Assembly: GCF_000005505.3 (NCBI RefSeq) | Contig: NC_016133.3 | Location: forward strand, 38,901,237-38,965,236 | DNA length: 64,000 nucleotides | From: Brachypodium distachyon | Taxonomy: Eukaryota > Streptophyta > Magnoliopsida > Poales > Poaceae | Reading direction: 5' to 3' | Shown here: in pieces, positions 1-10,369 of the stretch | How positions within the stretch are numbered: the stretch's first letter is position 1 | How the letters are laid out: each line of letters opens with the position of its first letter | Made by a program: the position numbers and the translations under genes | Notes under the pieces: model-generated | The model's input: only the letters and a program-made list of their open reading frames with translations | Database searches by the model: none | What the model was told of the DNA's origin: nothing

Positions 1-628
1 TTGATATACAAAGTCTCGAGTGTGCGCGGCCGCACCGTTGCCAAATCATCGTTACGCATTCTCTTTATGGAGCATGAAATGTAACATTAGACCAACAACA
101 GGTGTAAATGTCATATTATCAGTATATGCGCACAACAAGACTCGGGATAAAAAAACTCACAAAGCAACGGAAACCGAAGCACACCTGAACACCTAACAAA
201 AACTTGGTCCACCAAGAAGCGCAGAGAGTATTGACACCCAAGGACTCGAGTTTTGGCGCAGAGAGTACTGACACTTTCAGGTCCTCATATGAATTTACAT
301 GATACAACATGTCGAGGGACGGGGCGCTCTGAACGACGAATTCCTCAAACCAATGCAGCTTTGAACGGGCACTGTCCAAAAAATATGCTTCTAAGAGTAC
401 GGGAATTGATCCGGAGGGACTGAAAGCCAGAGCATGCCAGTATCACCAAGAACTCTAGAACGGTGCATTCGGCAACCATGCTATGCAATAAGAACTCCAA
501 GATGCTGACCTCGTAAAGCGAGAGCTGCTTAAGCTTTGAAAAGTCGAGCGAATCGATGCCGTTGAGGTCGCAGCACGGAAGGTCCAAAACGCGCAGCTCG
601 CTGAAGCGGGAGGAACGCCGGGGCCAAC

Positions 629-1601
629 CAGGGCCGTCTCCAGGAATTGGAGGCCCTGGAGCAAGATTGAAAATTTTGTCCCAAAATTTGGACAATTTCA
701 TTTACTTATATAACTTCAAAAGTACAATATGTCTTATTTCACACAACCTCTAAAAATATACTTTCTCCGTTTCATATTAAGTGACGAAATATTACATGTA
801 TCTAGATGTTTTTTTATTTTAGATACATCCATATTTGGACAAATTTGAGTTACTTAATATGAAACGGAGGGAGTAGTATACTAGTGTTGGAGCAATAAAC
901 TGAATGAATTACTCCATGAATTATCAATTAAATAGAAGAGAGGGTCGGACTCGGACCAGACCTGAAATTATGACAAAAAGCAGAACAACAACGCTCACAC
1001 TCGGACAATAGCTTGACAAGCTACGGTCTAACAATCCTGCGTACTGCTGACTGCAATTATAAAACCGATCAATTGATTAGTCATATAGATTAAAATCTAT
1101 TGAATTGACCTAGTGAATCAATGAAGAATAGTGTTATATTATCAATCTGAATACCTGATTAGGCGTTGAGGCGCGATGGCCGGACTTGGACGCGAAAAAC
1201 TGCTGATTCGCGGACGGAGGGCTTCGTCCCAGGAGATAAGCGACGCCTAGACAATGCAGCAAGCCAACTGGCGAGGGCTGATGGATTAGGAAAGATGGCC
1301 ACGGACTGAATGCACGCACCAATCAAGTGAATCAACTACGGGCTTGAGCAGCGAGATTATGAGATGAACTGCAGGGGGCAGACTGGCAAATCGCCTCGGC
1401 CAGCCGGGGAGGCATGGCGTCGATGCAGGGTAGTCGAAGTCGAGGCGCCGGAGGCAGGACTTGAGCAATCGCCGTGCGTGATTAGCGTTGTTTCCACTTT
1501 TCCTGATTAATACCATAACAACTACTGATAGATTTGGAGGCCCCACGATTTTGGAGGCCCTGAGCGGTCGTGCACCTCGCGCACCCTCGTCGACGGGCCT
1601 G
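629..1601. mobile_element. Non-autonomous hAT element inside the F-box gene
   Basis: The ends are CAGGGCCGTC on the left and GACGGGCCTG on the right, which are inverted with one mismatch. The element is flanked by an exact 8-bp duplication GGGCCAAC at 621-628 and 1602-1609. Eight-bp target duplications and CAGGG-type ends are the hAT signature. The interior has no recognisable transposase. A GGAGGCCCTG motif occurs just inside both ends in direct orientation. It interrupts the F-box gene in its coding sequence, and the F-box reading frame is continuous across one copy of the duplication. Confidence 0.78.
761..873. mobile_element. Stowaway MITE nested in the hAT element
   Basis: The termini CTTTCTCCGTTTCATATTAA and its inverted partner ending GAAACGGAGGGAG are flanked by TA on both sides (759-760 and 874-875). 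It is about 113 bp with no coding capacity. It lies inside the hAT element, so it inserted there later or travelled with it. Confidence 0.85.
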
Positions 1602-1969
1602 GGGCCAACCTGCAGATGGGTAAAACTCCAGCGCAAGCTCACGAAGGTAATTGAAGGCAGAGGCAAGGAACCAATTTTCCAGGGAGGCTCCAACGCCCCA
1701 ATGTTCTGAATAACGGAAGCGGCAGACAAAGCCGGTGTGAGCTTTAAGTATGTCTAATACGGCACCCACGAGCCCGTGCGGAGGGGTCGTGAGCTCGCGA
1801 CAGTCGAGATTGAGTGGAGCGGAACACCATAGGTGGCGCCACCGATGCGCTAGGATACAGGTGCGGCCTCCTTCCTTGATGATGAGGAGGAGATGATCTC
1901 ACCGAGGAGGTCATCTGGGAGGGTACCAATGAAGTCTACTCCGCCGGGAACATTGGCCGCTCCAGTCAT

Positions 1970-3376
1970 CGTCGTCGTCGACTCGCTCCATAGACTTCAT
2001 CTCCCTTAAAGGCTGTTGGGTTAATGAGGAGCAAGCAGGTTAGGTGCTAGGAGGAAGAGAGCTCTACTGGATGGCGGTCTGGTTCGTGCTTGGGCATGGG
2101 AGGAACATGCATGGTTTGGTGGTAGGAGGAAGAGACCTCCGACGGCCACCGGTTTGGTCTGTGCTCGTCCACAAGAGAAGCAGGAATGGTCCAGTTTTAG
2201 GAGAGGAAGAGATCTCCAATGGACGGTGCTTCGGTCTGTGCTTGGGCACGGGCCACTCATCCGGTTTTCCCGCCGACCCACCAAGACTTCTGATAAGCAC
2301 ATTAACTTTAGGGGTTTGCTACTGGAGAGTACTTCCTCCATCTGGGTACATGGCTCCTGTTGAAGTTTGTGCCCCACTTTGACCATCAATTATTCAAATT
2401 ATATTTAGTTACTTAGTATAGCTGGTCACATGCGCTTTGCGACGCCACTGAAACAGACGAAGACCAAGAGAGGAGACTTTTTTGTGTCGCGCCACGCTAC
2501 ATCGCCTAGCCCAACACACGGTCAGTATCCCAGCCGCGAGGGCACGCGGCAACGTGAATAAGTGAAGCTCGGTGCGTCGTGCAAAAGTTAACGCCGCCAA
2601 CGGCAGCGGCATGGGCCTCGAAGTCACGCACATAGTAGCTGTGTCTCACAAAACGACCTATCACTCAGCCCCCTTCAATGCAGTGGCCCGTGGTCCCAAA
2701 CGTCATGGCTAAGCATTGACGGCCACCGTGGAAACAGGCACAACCGCACCCGAACACTGACACGGCAGACCGTGGCAGCATGGGAGTGGCACAACCGCAC
2801 CGGCGCAAATGGCTGGATACCACCGCATACTTCTTGTGATGCCACCCGAGATGTCAAACATGTAATTTTTCAACGAAACGAGTCGCTGATAAACAGAAAA
2901 CATGATAGATTTTATTTGATTGGACAACCAAGAGGTGTGATGCCGTCGCGAAGCCCACCACCCGGGTTGACTCATCCCCTGCGTCCCGGGTGCAAGCACT
3001 CGCTGCAGGTCGGACGCGACAAGCCAGCGACCCGCACCCCAGGGCACCCCGGGGAGAGCAAGTCCTCCTCCTGTGTGCAGTGTCACCGTGATGACTATCG
3101 CGGCCCGCATGCAACCAACCAACCATCCCGCGAACGAAGCCAGAAACACATCGGCAAGACATGAAAATAGCAGTCGCGAATACCCACATACCCAAACCCG
3201 GACAACGACACGGCAGGGGTGTCATGGCAGTTACCCAAAAGAAAACCAGTAGGCCCAAAAACAAGAAAAAAAAACGCGTCCGACAGCTCTGCGAGGGCGG
3301 TATCTACAAAACAACCCCCTTGATGCACCATGGCACAACACAACCAGGACCCGGCCCAAAAGTGGGACTGAAACCT
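1970..3376. other. Intergenic, no supported gene
   Basis: Several reading frames of 60-146 codons overlap on both strands, but none shows a domain, conserved motif or intron structure. The only structure I see is three imperfect direct copies of a GGAAGAGA-centred block at about 2053-2250, annotated separately. Confidence 0.4.
2053..2250. repeat. Three imperfect direct repeats
   Basis: Blocks beginning near 2053, 2128 and 2205 each contain GGAAGAGA, a CTC-rich stretch, a GG(T/C)GG or GGACGG segment and then (C)GGTCTGTGCT or GGTTCGTGCTTGGGC. The period is roughly 75 bp and the copies are well diverged. On the minus strand they give a repetitive peptide with no family I recognise. Confidence 0.5.
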
Positions 3377-3495
3377 GAAACCTGGACCCAAGAAAAAAAG
3401 CATCGATCTATCGATCGGGATTTCCGCCTCTCCCTTTCAAAAAATAAAAAAGAGACAGGGCAACCCCAGCCGCCGGCAAAATAACCCTAGCCAAA
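3377..3495. repeat. Copy 1 of a dispersed direct duplication
   Basis: The block CCTGGACCCAAG followed by AAAAAAAGCATCGATC, and later CCCCAGCCGCC then AAAATAACCCTAGCC, recurs in the same order at 4367-4452. AACCCTAGCC is common in the 5' leaders of plant genes, so these may be duplicated leader or promoter pieces. That function is inference. Confidence 0.55.
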
Positions 3496-3572
3496 CAGCT
3501 CGCTGCATAAAACTACAGTAAATAAAAAAACCATAGTATTCGCAGATACCGCAAAAAAAAACTGAGCTATCT

Positions 3573-4213
3573 TTTTTTTGGGGGAATTAAAAAAAACCGA
3601 GCTACCTCTTTTTGAGCGAAACACACAACTTTCATTACTCAATAATCAAAGGATATACAAGCATCGTTCCATGGCATCGTGAGTCAAGTGAACCGACCGT
3701 GTGATAGAGATAAGGAACTTCTAACAAGATTATGAGCATCCTTGTTGGAAGATCTACTTTGGACAAAATTTACATCCTGAAAATCCTTTTTTTAGAGCAA
3801 CGATCTTGCTTTATTGATTCAAGAGACAAAGTACAAAAGATCGATACACGAACGAACACAAATAACAAAGATACTCAACAAAACTAAAAGCTTTATTGTA
3901 ATCTTTCGAAGTAAACTTCTCTTGATCCATCCTTCGCATCTTGCTACTTTTCCACGTATTCGTTGATAAAATTGCAGAATACCATAATTGCACGAGCTGA
4001 ACTCATCTCAGAGGTTTTGAAAAACCGCATGAACCGCCCACCTCAAACGGTGAGTACCTAAGATCATTGAACGCAACATAACCGGGGTAATACCTTTTGC
4101 AAGACAAGTTGTAAAACTAATTCTCCATCGATGAATCCATGAGGAAAAAGAACAACAACCCGAAAAGACGTGTCGCCTGAAAATCCTTACTAAGAACAGT
4201 AAACCTCTCGCAA
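3573..4213 (-). mobile_element. LINE-like 3' ends, minus orientation
   Basis: ACTGAGCTATC occurs at 3561-3571 and again at 4214-4224, flanking an insert that begins with a T run. A related ACCGAGCTACC plus T run occurs at about 3597. A second T run at about 3785 is followed by GAGCAACGATCTTGC, then TTTATTG. Read on the minus strand this is an AATAAA-type signal before a poly-A tail. Target duplications of more than 10 bp with A tails are typical of non-LTR retrotransposons, and the repeated tails suggest nested or multiple insertions. No reverse transcriptase remains. Confidence 0.5.
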
Positions 4214-4366
4214 AACTGAGCTATCAAACGGGGCGGAGCTGGCCCCGGCAACCTGGGGCATGGCCTGGGGCCTGAGAAAAGTCAGTAGCCCATATATATA
4301 TTTAGATACTGGGCTTGGCCTATAAGTAATGTCAGCCCACTAAAACAAACAAAGAGGGACCAAAAC

Positions 4367-4452
4367 CTGGGCCCAACCAAAAAAAGCATCGATCCTCGCA
4401 CTCGTACGCAAAGAACCCATCCCCAGCCGCCCGCGGAAAATAACCCTAGCCC
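4367..4452. repeat. Copy 2 of the dispersed direct duplication
   Basis: This is the partner of 3377-3495, with CCTGGGCCCAAC, then AAAAAAAGCATCGATC, CCCCAGCCGCC and AAAATAACCCTAGCC in the same order. It is directly followed by a GC-rich segment (to about 4720) that looks like an orphan first exon or leader. Confidence 0.55.
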
Positions 4453-5351
4453 GCCGGCCGGAAATCCCGCGGTCCGTGCCACCACGCAGGCTCGTCGGCG
4501 GACGGCACGGGACTCGCTCGCCACCTCAACGGTCCATCCCGGCATCTCGCCTCCTCACCCGTCCCTGCTCGGCTGCTGCTTCACTGGCTCCGGCACTGCG
4601 GAGCCGGCTCCCCTGCTCGCCGGCGCCGCTGGCTCGCCGCGATGGCATCGGGGAGGCCGCCTCTGGTCGGCTCCACTCCAAAACCACATCTCCAAGCGCA
4701 GCTGATTGCAGTCCTCTCTAAACTCTCTTTATTATTCTTGTTTGAATTTGGGAACAGAAGTAACAAAGCAGCTCTTTATTTCATTCCCAACCATTGAATT
4801 CAAATTGGGACTACAGATGAACAGAAGCCATGATGTTTTTATCTAGTTTGCTGGATTATTAGTCCTTGAATTCAAAATTCATGCAAATTATGCAATTTGA
4901 GCTGCACTTTTTGGCTTTTGCTATGTCTTCGTATGGTTTTTTTGGGGGTCGATTCCTGGCTCCGCGCCCTGGTCTAGCTGAACGTTTTCTTATCTGGATG
5001 TTTCGAGCAAGTTTAACCAGCCAGAGCTGGGTAGCAGAAGATCAATTTTTCTAATGCAATTCCCCATCTGTTAGCAGCTTCGTCGCACGCCGCACAAAGT
5101 CAAACGTAAAATGGGCAGCAGTTAAACCCGTGCATCTTTGTCTCCAGTCAATCACACGTATGCCGTGGACCAGTTCTTTGTGTACTTGTCTAACATCACA
5201 GCTGAACTGGTCTTCTGGAGTTATTATTAACTTCTCAGACGACTTGCATCTGAGTCACATGGAGATTTCCTGATGCTCTCCATAACACGGATGTGTCGGT
5301 AGCACCAGGCAGCGAAGGTAGGATCGATCGATCCGTTGTTCACCGGCCCGG
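4453..5351. other. GC-rich segment and WAK upstream region
   Basis: The stretch 4453-4720 is very GC-rich and open for about 80 codons on the plus strand from 4476. It shows no domain and no clear continuation, so I do not call a gene. From 4720 to 5351 the sequence is AT-richer and is presumably the promoter and leader of the wall-associated kinase. I cannot place a TATA box with confidence. Confidence 0.35.
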
Positions 5352-7977
5352 ATGTTTGATATGCGCACACCGATGATCTTGCTCGCCGCAGCAGCAGTCC
5401 TGGAGGCCGTGCTGCAGTTCGCCGGTGCAGTCGGTAGTACCGGGCTGCCCAACTGCCCCACCAGCTGCGGCGGCGTGGGCGTGCCGTACCCTTTCGGCAT
5501 CGGCGCCGGCTGCTACCACTCACCAGGGTTCAACCTCACCTGCGACGGCCGCGGCCACGACCCGCCACGCCTGCCGCTCGGCCAAGACGGCAGCTTCCGG
5601 GTGCTCGACATCTCCCTCGCCAACGCCACCGTACGCGCCACCCGCACCGGCGCCATAAACATCACCTCCGATGCCGGCACCAGCAACGCGTCTCTGTCCG
5701 ACGGCCGCGGCGCTTGGGGAGGCCTCGGCGGCGACGGCGGGCCTTACGTGCTGTCAGACGACGGCAACGAGCTGCTGATCATCAACGGGTGCGACGTGCT
5801 GGCACTGCTGACCGCGGGAGCCGGGAGCAACAGCAGCAGCAACGTCACCATCAGCGGCTGCGCCTCATTCTGCCCCGGCACGGACGCCGGGTCGCGCACC
5901 ACGCTGTCCGTGAGCAGCACCGACAGGCGGTGCACCGGCGTCAGGTGCTGCCAGATGCCCATCAGCATCGGCCGGGCCTCCTACGACGTGACCTTCCGGC
6001 GGCTCGACGCGAGCCAGGCACCAGACATCAACGTGCAGCCCCTCGTGCTCATCGCGGAGCTGGGTTGGCTCGCGCAGGCCGCGGCCTCCACCAGGGGCGC
6101 CCCGCTCCCGGTCAACCTCGACGAGACGCCGGTGCCCGTGCTGCTGGGCTGGGCGATCGGATCGGCACCTCTCGCCGACCAGACGCCCATGAACAACTCG
6201 ACGTGCGCCCTGGACGCGGCGCACGGCGCCTGCAGGAGCCGACACAGCGCCTGCCGCAACGTCGCCACGGCGGTCCGCAGCGGCTACGTGTGCGACTGCC
6301 AGGAGGGCTACCAGGGCAACCCCTACCTCACCGACGGATGCCAAGGTTGGTTGATTGATTTGCACCTACGATTGTATATGGATTGGGGTCAATTAATTAT
6401 GCCGATCTCTGCTTCTAGATGTCAACGAATGCGAGCGGGCAGAGGATTATAATTGCTTTGGCGAGTGTACGAACTTGCCCGGAACGTTCCAGTGCCGATG
6501 CCCGCAAGGAACCCATGGGAACTACACCCGGCGACCTGGTTGCGTCAGTTCTCCTAATTCTTTGGCTACAGGTAAGCAATCACAACAACTTTACTGCGCT
6601 GGCAATATATATGTATGCATATGATCCCTGCATTACTGACGCAGAAAAATAGATAGGAATGGGATGGGATTCTATGCGTGAGCTCAGTCTGGCGAGGAAA
6701 TAGTAATTAACAGCGCACCTTCTCCTCTCATATTGTTCTCAGGTTTAGGCACCAGTAACTTTATAGGAGCTATTATTGGTGCGAGCGTTATTATACTTCT
6801 GGGTGCGAGCGTTATTATACTTCTGGTCCTCGCCTCTGTTTTCATCGTTCGCAAACATAAACATCTAAGGGCTAAGAAGCTGAGGCAGAAGTTCTTCCAG
6901 CAGAATCGTGGACAACTATTGCAACAATTGGTAGCTCAAAGGGCGGATATCGCGGAGCGGATGATCATACCTTTGGAAGAGCTCGAGAAAGCAACAAACA
7001 GCTTCGATAAAGCACGCGAGCTTGGTGGGGGAGGGCATGGCACCGTCTACAAAGGGATTTTATCTGACCTCCATGTTGTAGCTATCAAGAAGTCAAAAAT
7101 CGCGGTACAAAGGGAGATTGATGAGTTCATAAACGAGGTGGCCATCCTCTCACAGATAAATCATAGAAACGTGGTGAAGCTTTTTGGATGTTGCCTTGAG
7201 ACAGAAGTGCCTCTACTCGTCTACGAGTTTGTTTCTAATGGAACACTCTACGACCATCTTCATGTCAGACCAATGTCATTGCCATGGGACGATAGGTTAA
7301 GGATTGCAAATGAGATAGCCAAAGCTGTCGCCTATCTTCACTCGTCTGTTTCAATCCCTATTATCCACAGGGACATAAAGTCTGCCAATGTACTTCTTGA
7401 TGATGTGCTAACATCAAAAGTGGCGGACTTTGGAGCTTCAAGGCACATTCCAATTGATCGGACAGGGATAACAACAAAGGTGCAAGGAACTATTGGATAC
7501 ATGGATCCTATGTATTATTACACAAGGCGTTTGACAGAAAAGAGCGATGTTTACAGCTTTGGGGTCATTCTTGTTGAATTGCTTACAAGGAAAAAACCAT
7601 TTTCATATATATCCTCAGAAGATGAAGGCCTTGTTGCACATTTTGTTGCCTTGCTTACAAAAGGCAGCTTGGTTGACATACTAGATCCGCAGGTTATGGA
7701 GGAGGGGGGCAAAGATGTTGAGGAAGTTGCTGCATTAGCCGCTTCATGCATAAAACTGAAAGGAGACGATCGTCCCACCATGAGGCAAGTAGAGATGGCG
7801 CTTGAAAAAATTCAACCATCCAAAGGGCACGTTTCAAAAATTGTTGCAACAGGTAAATTTGAGGAAATTGCTGGAAGCCATCTCCCATCATCGCTGGAAG
7901 AGAGAAACATGCAAGGAGGGACTAGAAGGTACAGTTTGGAAGAAGAATTCTTTATGTCTGCAAGGTACCCTCGGTAG
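5352..7977 (+). CDS. Wall-associated receptor kinase (WAK)
   Basis: Three exons, 5352-6345, 6419-6571 and 6743-7977, all joined in phase 1, encode 793 residues. The order is signal peptide (about 1-28), cysteine-rich galacturonan-binding GUB_WAK domain (NCPTSCGGVGVPYPFG), an EGF-like segment ending exon 1, a calcium-binding EGF module in exon 2 (DVNECERAEDYNC), a transmembrane helix (about 388-414) and a Ser/Thr kinase. Kinase landmarks are the glycine loop GGGGHGTVYKG, AIKK lysine, HRDIKSANVLL and DFGASR. WAKs bind pectin in the wall and signal across the plasma membrane. The ATG at 5352 is followed by another in-frame Met at residue 4; either could be used. Oddities are a 24-bp tandem duplication in the transmembrane helix and DPMYYY where most plant kinases have DPEY. 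All motifs needed for activity appear present. Confidence 0.92.
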
Positions 7978-8809
7978 TTTTGCATACATCTCGTGGGTTG
8001 CATACTGATATTTTTCCGGTGGTTCCCTGTACTCCGTCTTAATCTTTTTATTTTCTTTCGAGGGGATGTAGTCAGCAAAAAAAAGGCCTTCTTTTGTTTT
8101 TCTTCTCTTGAAGAGCAAGTGCTCTCCTCTGCTTAATACTGTACGGAATACTCGTATAACGGAACACGCTTCATATGAGTTTGACGTTTTGTAGACAGAC
8201 TCGTTCCGTTGAATAACAAACTACATGAGGTAAGCTAGCTGGCTCATTTTGAATCACATACACGTACTCTCACAAAATAGTGCAATATGCATTACAATTA
8301 TAACTTTCGTCTCTCATATATCTCATTCTATAACGAAAGGCTACTTTTGGTACTCAACGCTACAACCCAAGAATTTAGTCCCCAAAGGGCATGAGCAATG
8401 TTGGTCAAAACCAGAACCTATCTAAGCTGTTCTAAGAATTTGTAAGACCGACCATTGCCATTTCGAGCTCAAAGGTACTAAGGGAAAAATTGAGGAGTCG
8501 GCTCAACTACATGGATGGATTACCAAACTTGTTGACGATTGGTGGACCCCATGCATCGTCTCCTTGCCGTCCGACTGTTGTGCGTCCATCCGCTGAGCAC
8601 TCAGCCACCGCGATTCTGTTAGAATTTGGTGGGTCTGATCAGCCCAAACCCAAGTTTTAATAATTCTGAGAATTTCAAAGTCCCATTCATGAAGTGGGAT
8701 GAGAGAACTGGGAATGGAAATAGTCACACCTTGTTAGTTTAGAATGAATGAGACCAACATACAAATGATGTTGCTTCTTACCCAGTAAGCAAGTGAGTAA
8801 GGAAAATCC
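7978..8809. other. Intergenic, WAK 3' side
   Basis: I see no supported gene. A short inverted pair (GAGCAATGTTGGTC near 8392 and GACCGACCATTGCC near 8448) suggests a very small palindromic element, but no target duplication is clear. Confidence 0.3.
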
Positions 8810-9545
8810 CCACGCGCGCTCCTCCTCATAGTGCCTCCTCCGCTCGCCTCGCCACGCGCGCCGCGTTTCGGAGATCGAGGTCCAGCCATGCCGGTGCGGG
8901 GTTGGGCTTCCTATCTTTTGTCACGCGCGCGAGGTATTTTTGGTAATCTGTTACGGACGCGTGCAGATTTTGTGGAGTCGGTTCAGATTTTCTAAACCGA
9001 ACCGACCTGTACCTGCGTGACTATATATACAGCCGCCCCGTTCCTCCGATCGGTACGCAACACAACCGAGTTAGGATTTTGCCTGTCTCTCGCTTTTGCG
9101 CCGTCGTCGTAGTCTACTCCATCCCGAGCGCCGACGTGCACCGGCGATCGGAGCAAGTCTCCGGAACCTTTCGCCTTTGCGATCCTGTACGAGAGAGGAC
9201 GCATAAGGTATTTGGAAAGCGCTCCGCGCAACTGCTCGCTTCCTGCAACAACGGGTCGTCTACCTCCTCGAACCGGCGGGTGCGCGACGTGCCGCCGTCT
9301 TCTTCGTCAACAACTTCATCAAGCGAACGCAATAGCAACGGCTTTTTCTCCACCGCAACAATGCGTACACTGTGATTCAATCTACCGTTTAGATATGATA
9401 TGCGAGATTATACTATTGTTGATTGTGCTGTTGAATACATCTAGTATATTCGAGATGCATGTGCTAGTTGCTACTGTCGCCATGATCTATATTATAAAAT
9501 TAATCATTAATTTGTTATTTTTAAAATTGCTTAATTTTACACGTT
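8810..9545 (+). mobile_element. Probable Ty1/copia LTR and leader remnant
   Basis: The segment has a TATA-like CTATATATAC at about 9021, then a leader through CGAGCGCCGACGTGCACCGG and GACTGCTCGCTTCC-like wording, ending in an AT-rich tract containing TGCTAGTTGCTACTGTCGCC. From memory this resembles the 5' LTR and leader of a common Pooideae copia family. No gag or pol is visible, and I could not define both LTR ends or a target duplication, so the boundaries are approximate. The short frames at 9079-9375 belong to this leader and are not genes. Confidence 0.45.
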
Positions 9546-10369
9546 GTGCGCCTCGTGCCGCCGCGAGTACAGTCGCCATTGTTGGGCAAATGAAATTGGA
9601 GGAAAGGATTTTTTGGAGATGCTTTGGGGATCTTCCGTGTTGCCTGTGGGGTTGGTATCATGAGTGTGAGTTGGCATCGAGAGGTCGAGGAAACCTTCTG
9701 GGGTAAAAAAAAAACGCTCAGCTAGTCCCACGAGCTTAGATTAGAAAATTAGACATTGCACTGGGTTTAGGTTTTTTAGACTCAGACCTTGACTTTTCGG
9801 CTAGATTTCACTCACATTGGTCTAGTGCCATTAAATTCAGAACAATCTATGAGAGGGGAAATAGGGATAGCGTGCAGATCCAAATCCGACAACTCTGGTA
9901 AGTTGACTGAGATATGAATTTTTTTTATAAAAAATTAAGCGTTTGAGTCATAACTACACCCATACTTATAAGTACTACGGAGTATATATGTTCTGCAGCT
10001 TACATCAGGTTTGGTTGATTTTCAAAACTCAATTATTCGATTAGAGGTAGATTTAAATGAGTCGTATGGGAAGAAGGACAAGCGACGCTGGTTAATCTCT
10101 CGGATGACCGCGGCGGTTCCACGGCCCGGCCAAACGGCTATCTTTTTCTAACTTCCGGCCCAACTGCTAATTAATCTCGCAGGAACTGAAAAGAGAACCA
10201 TACTCAGCGAGCAGCCGCACCCGCATTTCCTCTTCTTCTTCCCGCCCTCCCCCCGCTCTCCTCTCCACTCCACTCCTCTCCGCCCCGCAACCTCTCGAAT
10301 CCTCCAATCCCACGCCGCGCGCCGCACCAAACCCTAGCCCTAACCTCGCCGATCTCCTTCCCCGCACCC
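9546..10369. other. Intergenic and upstream region of the SET gene
   Basis: No gene is supported. From about 10200 the sequence becomes C/T-rich and ends in AAACCCTAGCCCTAACC shortly before the ATG, consistent with the 5' leader of the downstream histone methyltransferase gene. Confidence 0.4.

Larger units (their letters stand above)
119..1969 (-). pseudogene. F-box/LRR (FBD-type) gene remnant, interrupted by a hAT element
   Basis: The minus strand opens at an ATG at 1969 and reads into an F-box (LPDDLLGEIIS, then ILAHRWRHLW and SAPLNLD). It continues to a segment ending FYPSAGWP near 1600. The LRR half resumes at 629 and below with SELRVLDLPCC, LKQLSLYEVS and LRSIFF, then APSLDMLY and APKLESLG. 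Such proteins are substrate receptors of SCF ubiquitin ligases. Three lesions are visible. About one base is missing just after LGEIIS (near 1890), which moves the frame into a TAG at 1850-1852. A 973-bp hAT element sits between GWP and RRSSRFSELR. There is a further frame change near 390. No complete C-terminus is visible. The family call is firm; the inactive state follows from the lesions. Confidence 0.8.

Noticed and set aside
5714..6365. Long open frames of 166-214 codons on both strands over WAK exon 1
   Set aside because: They are Arg/Ala/Gly-rich shadows of a GC-rich exon; only the frame with signal peptide, GUB_WAK and EGF motifs is supported.
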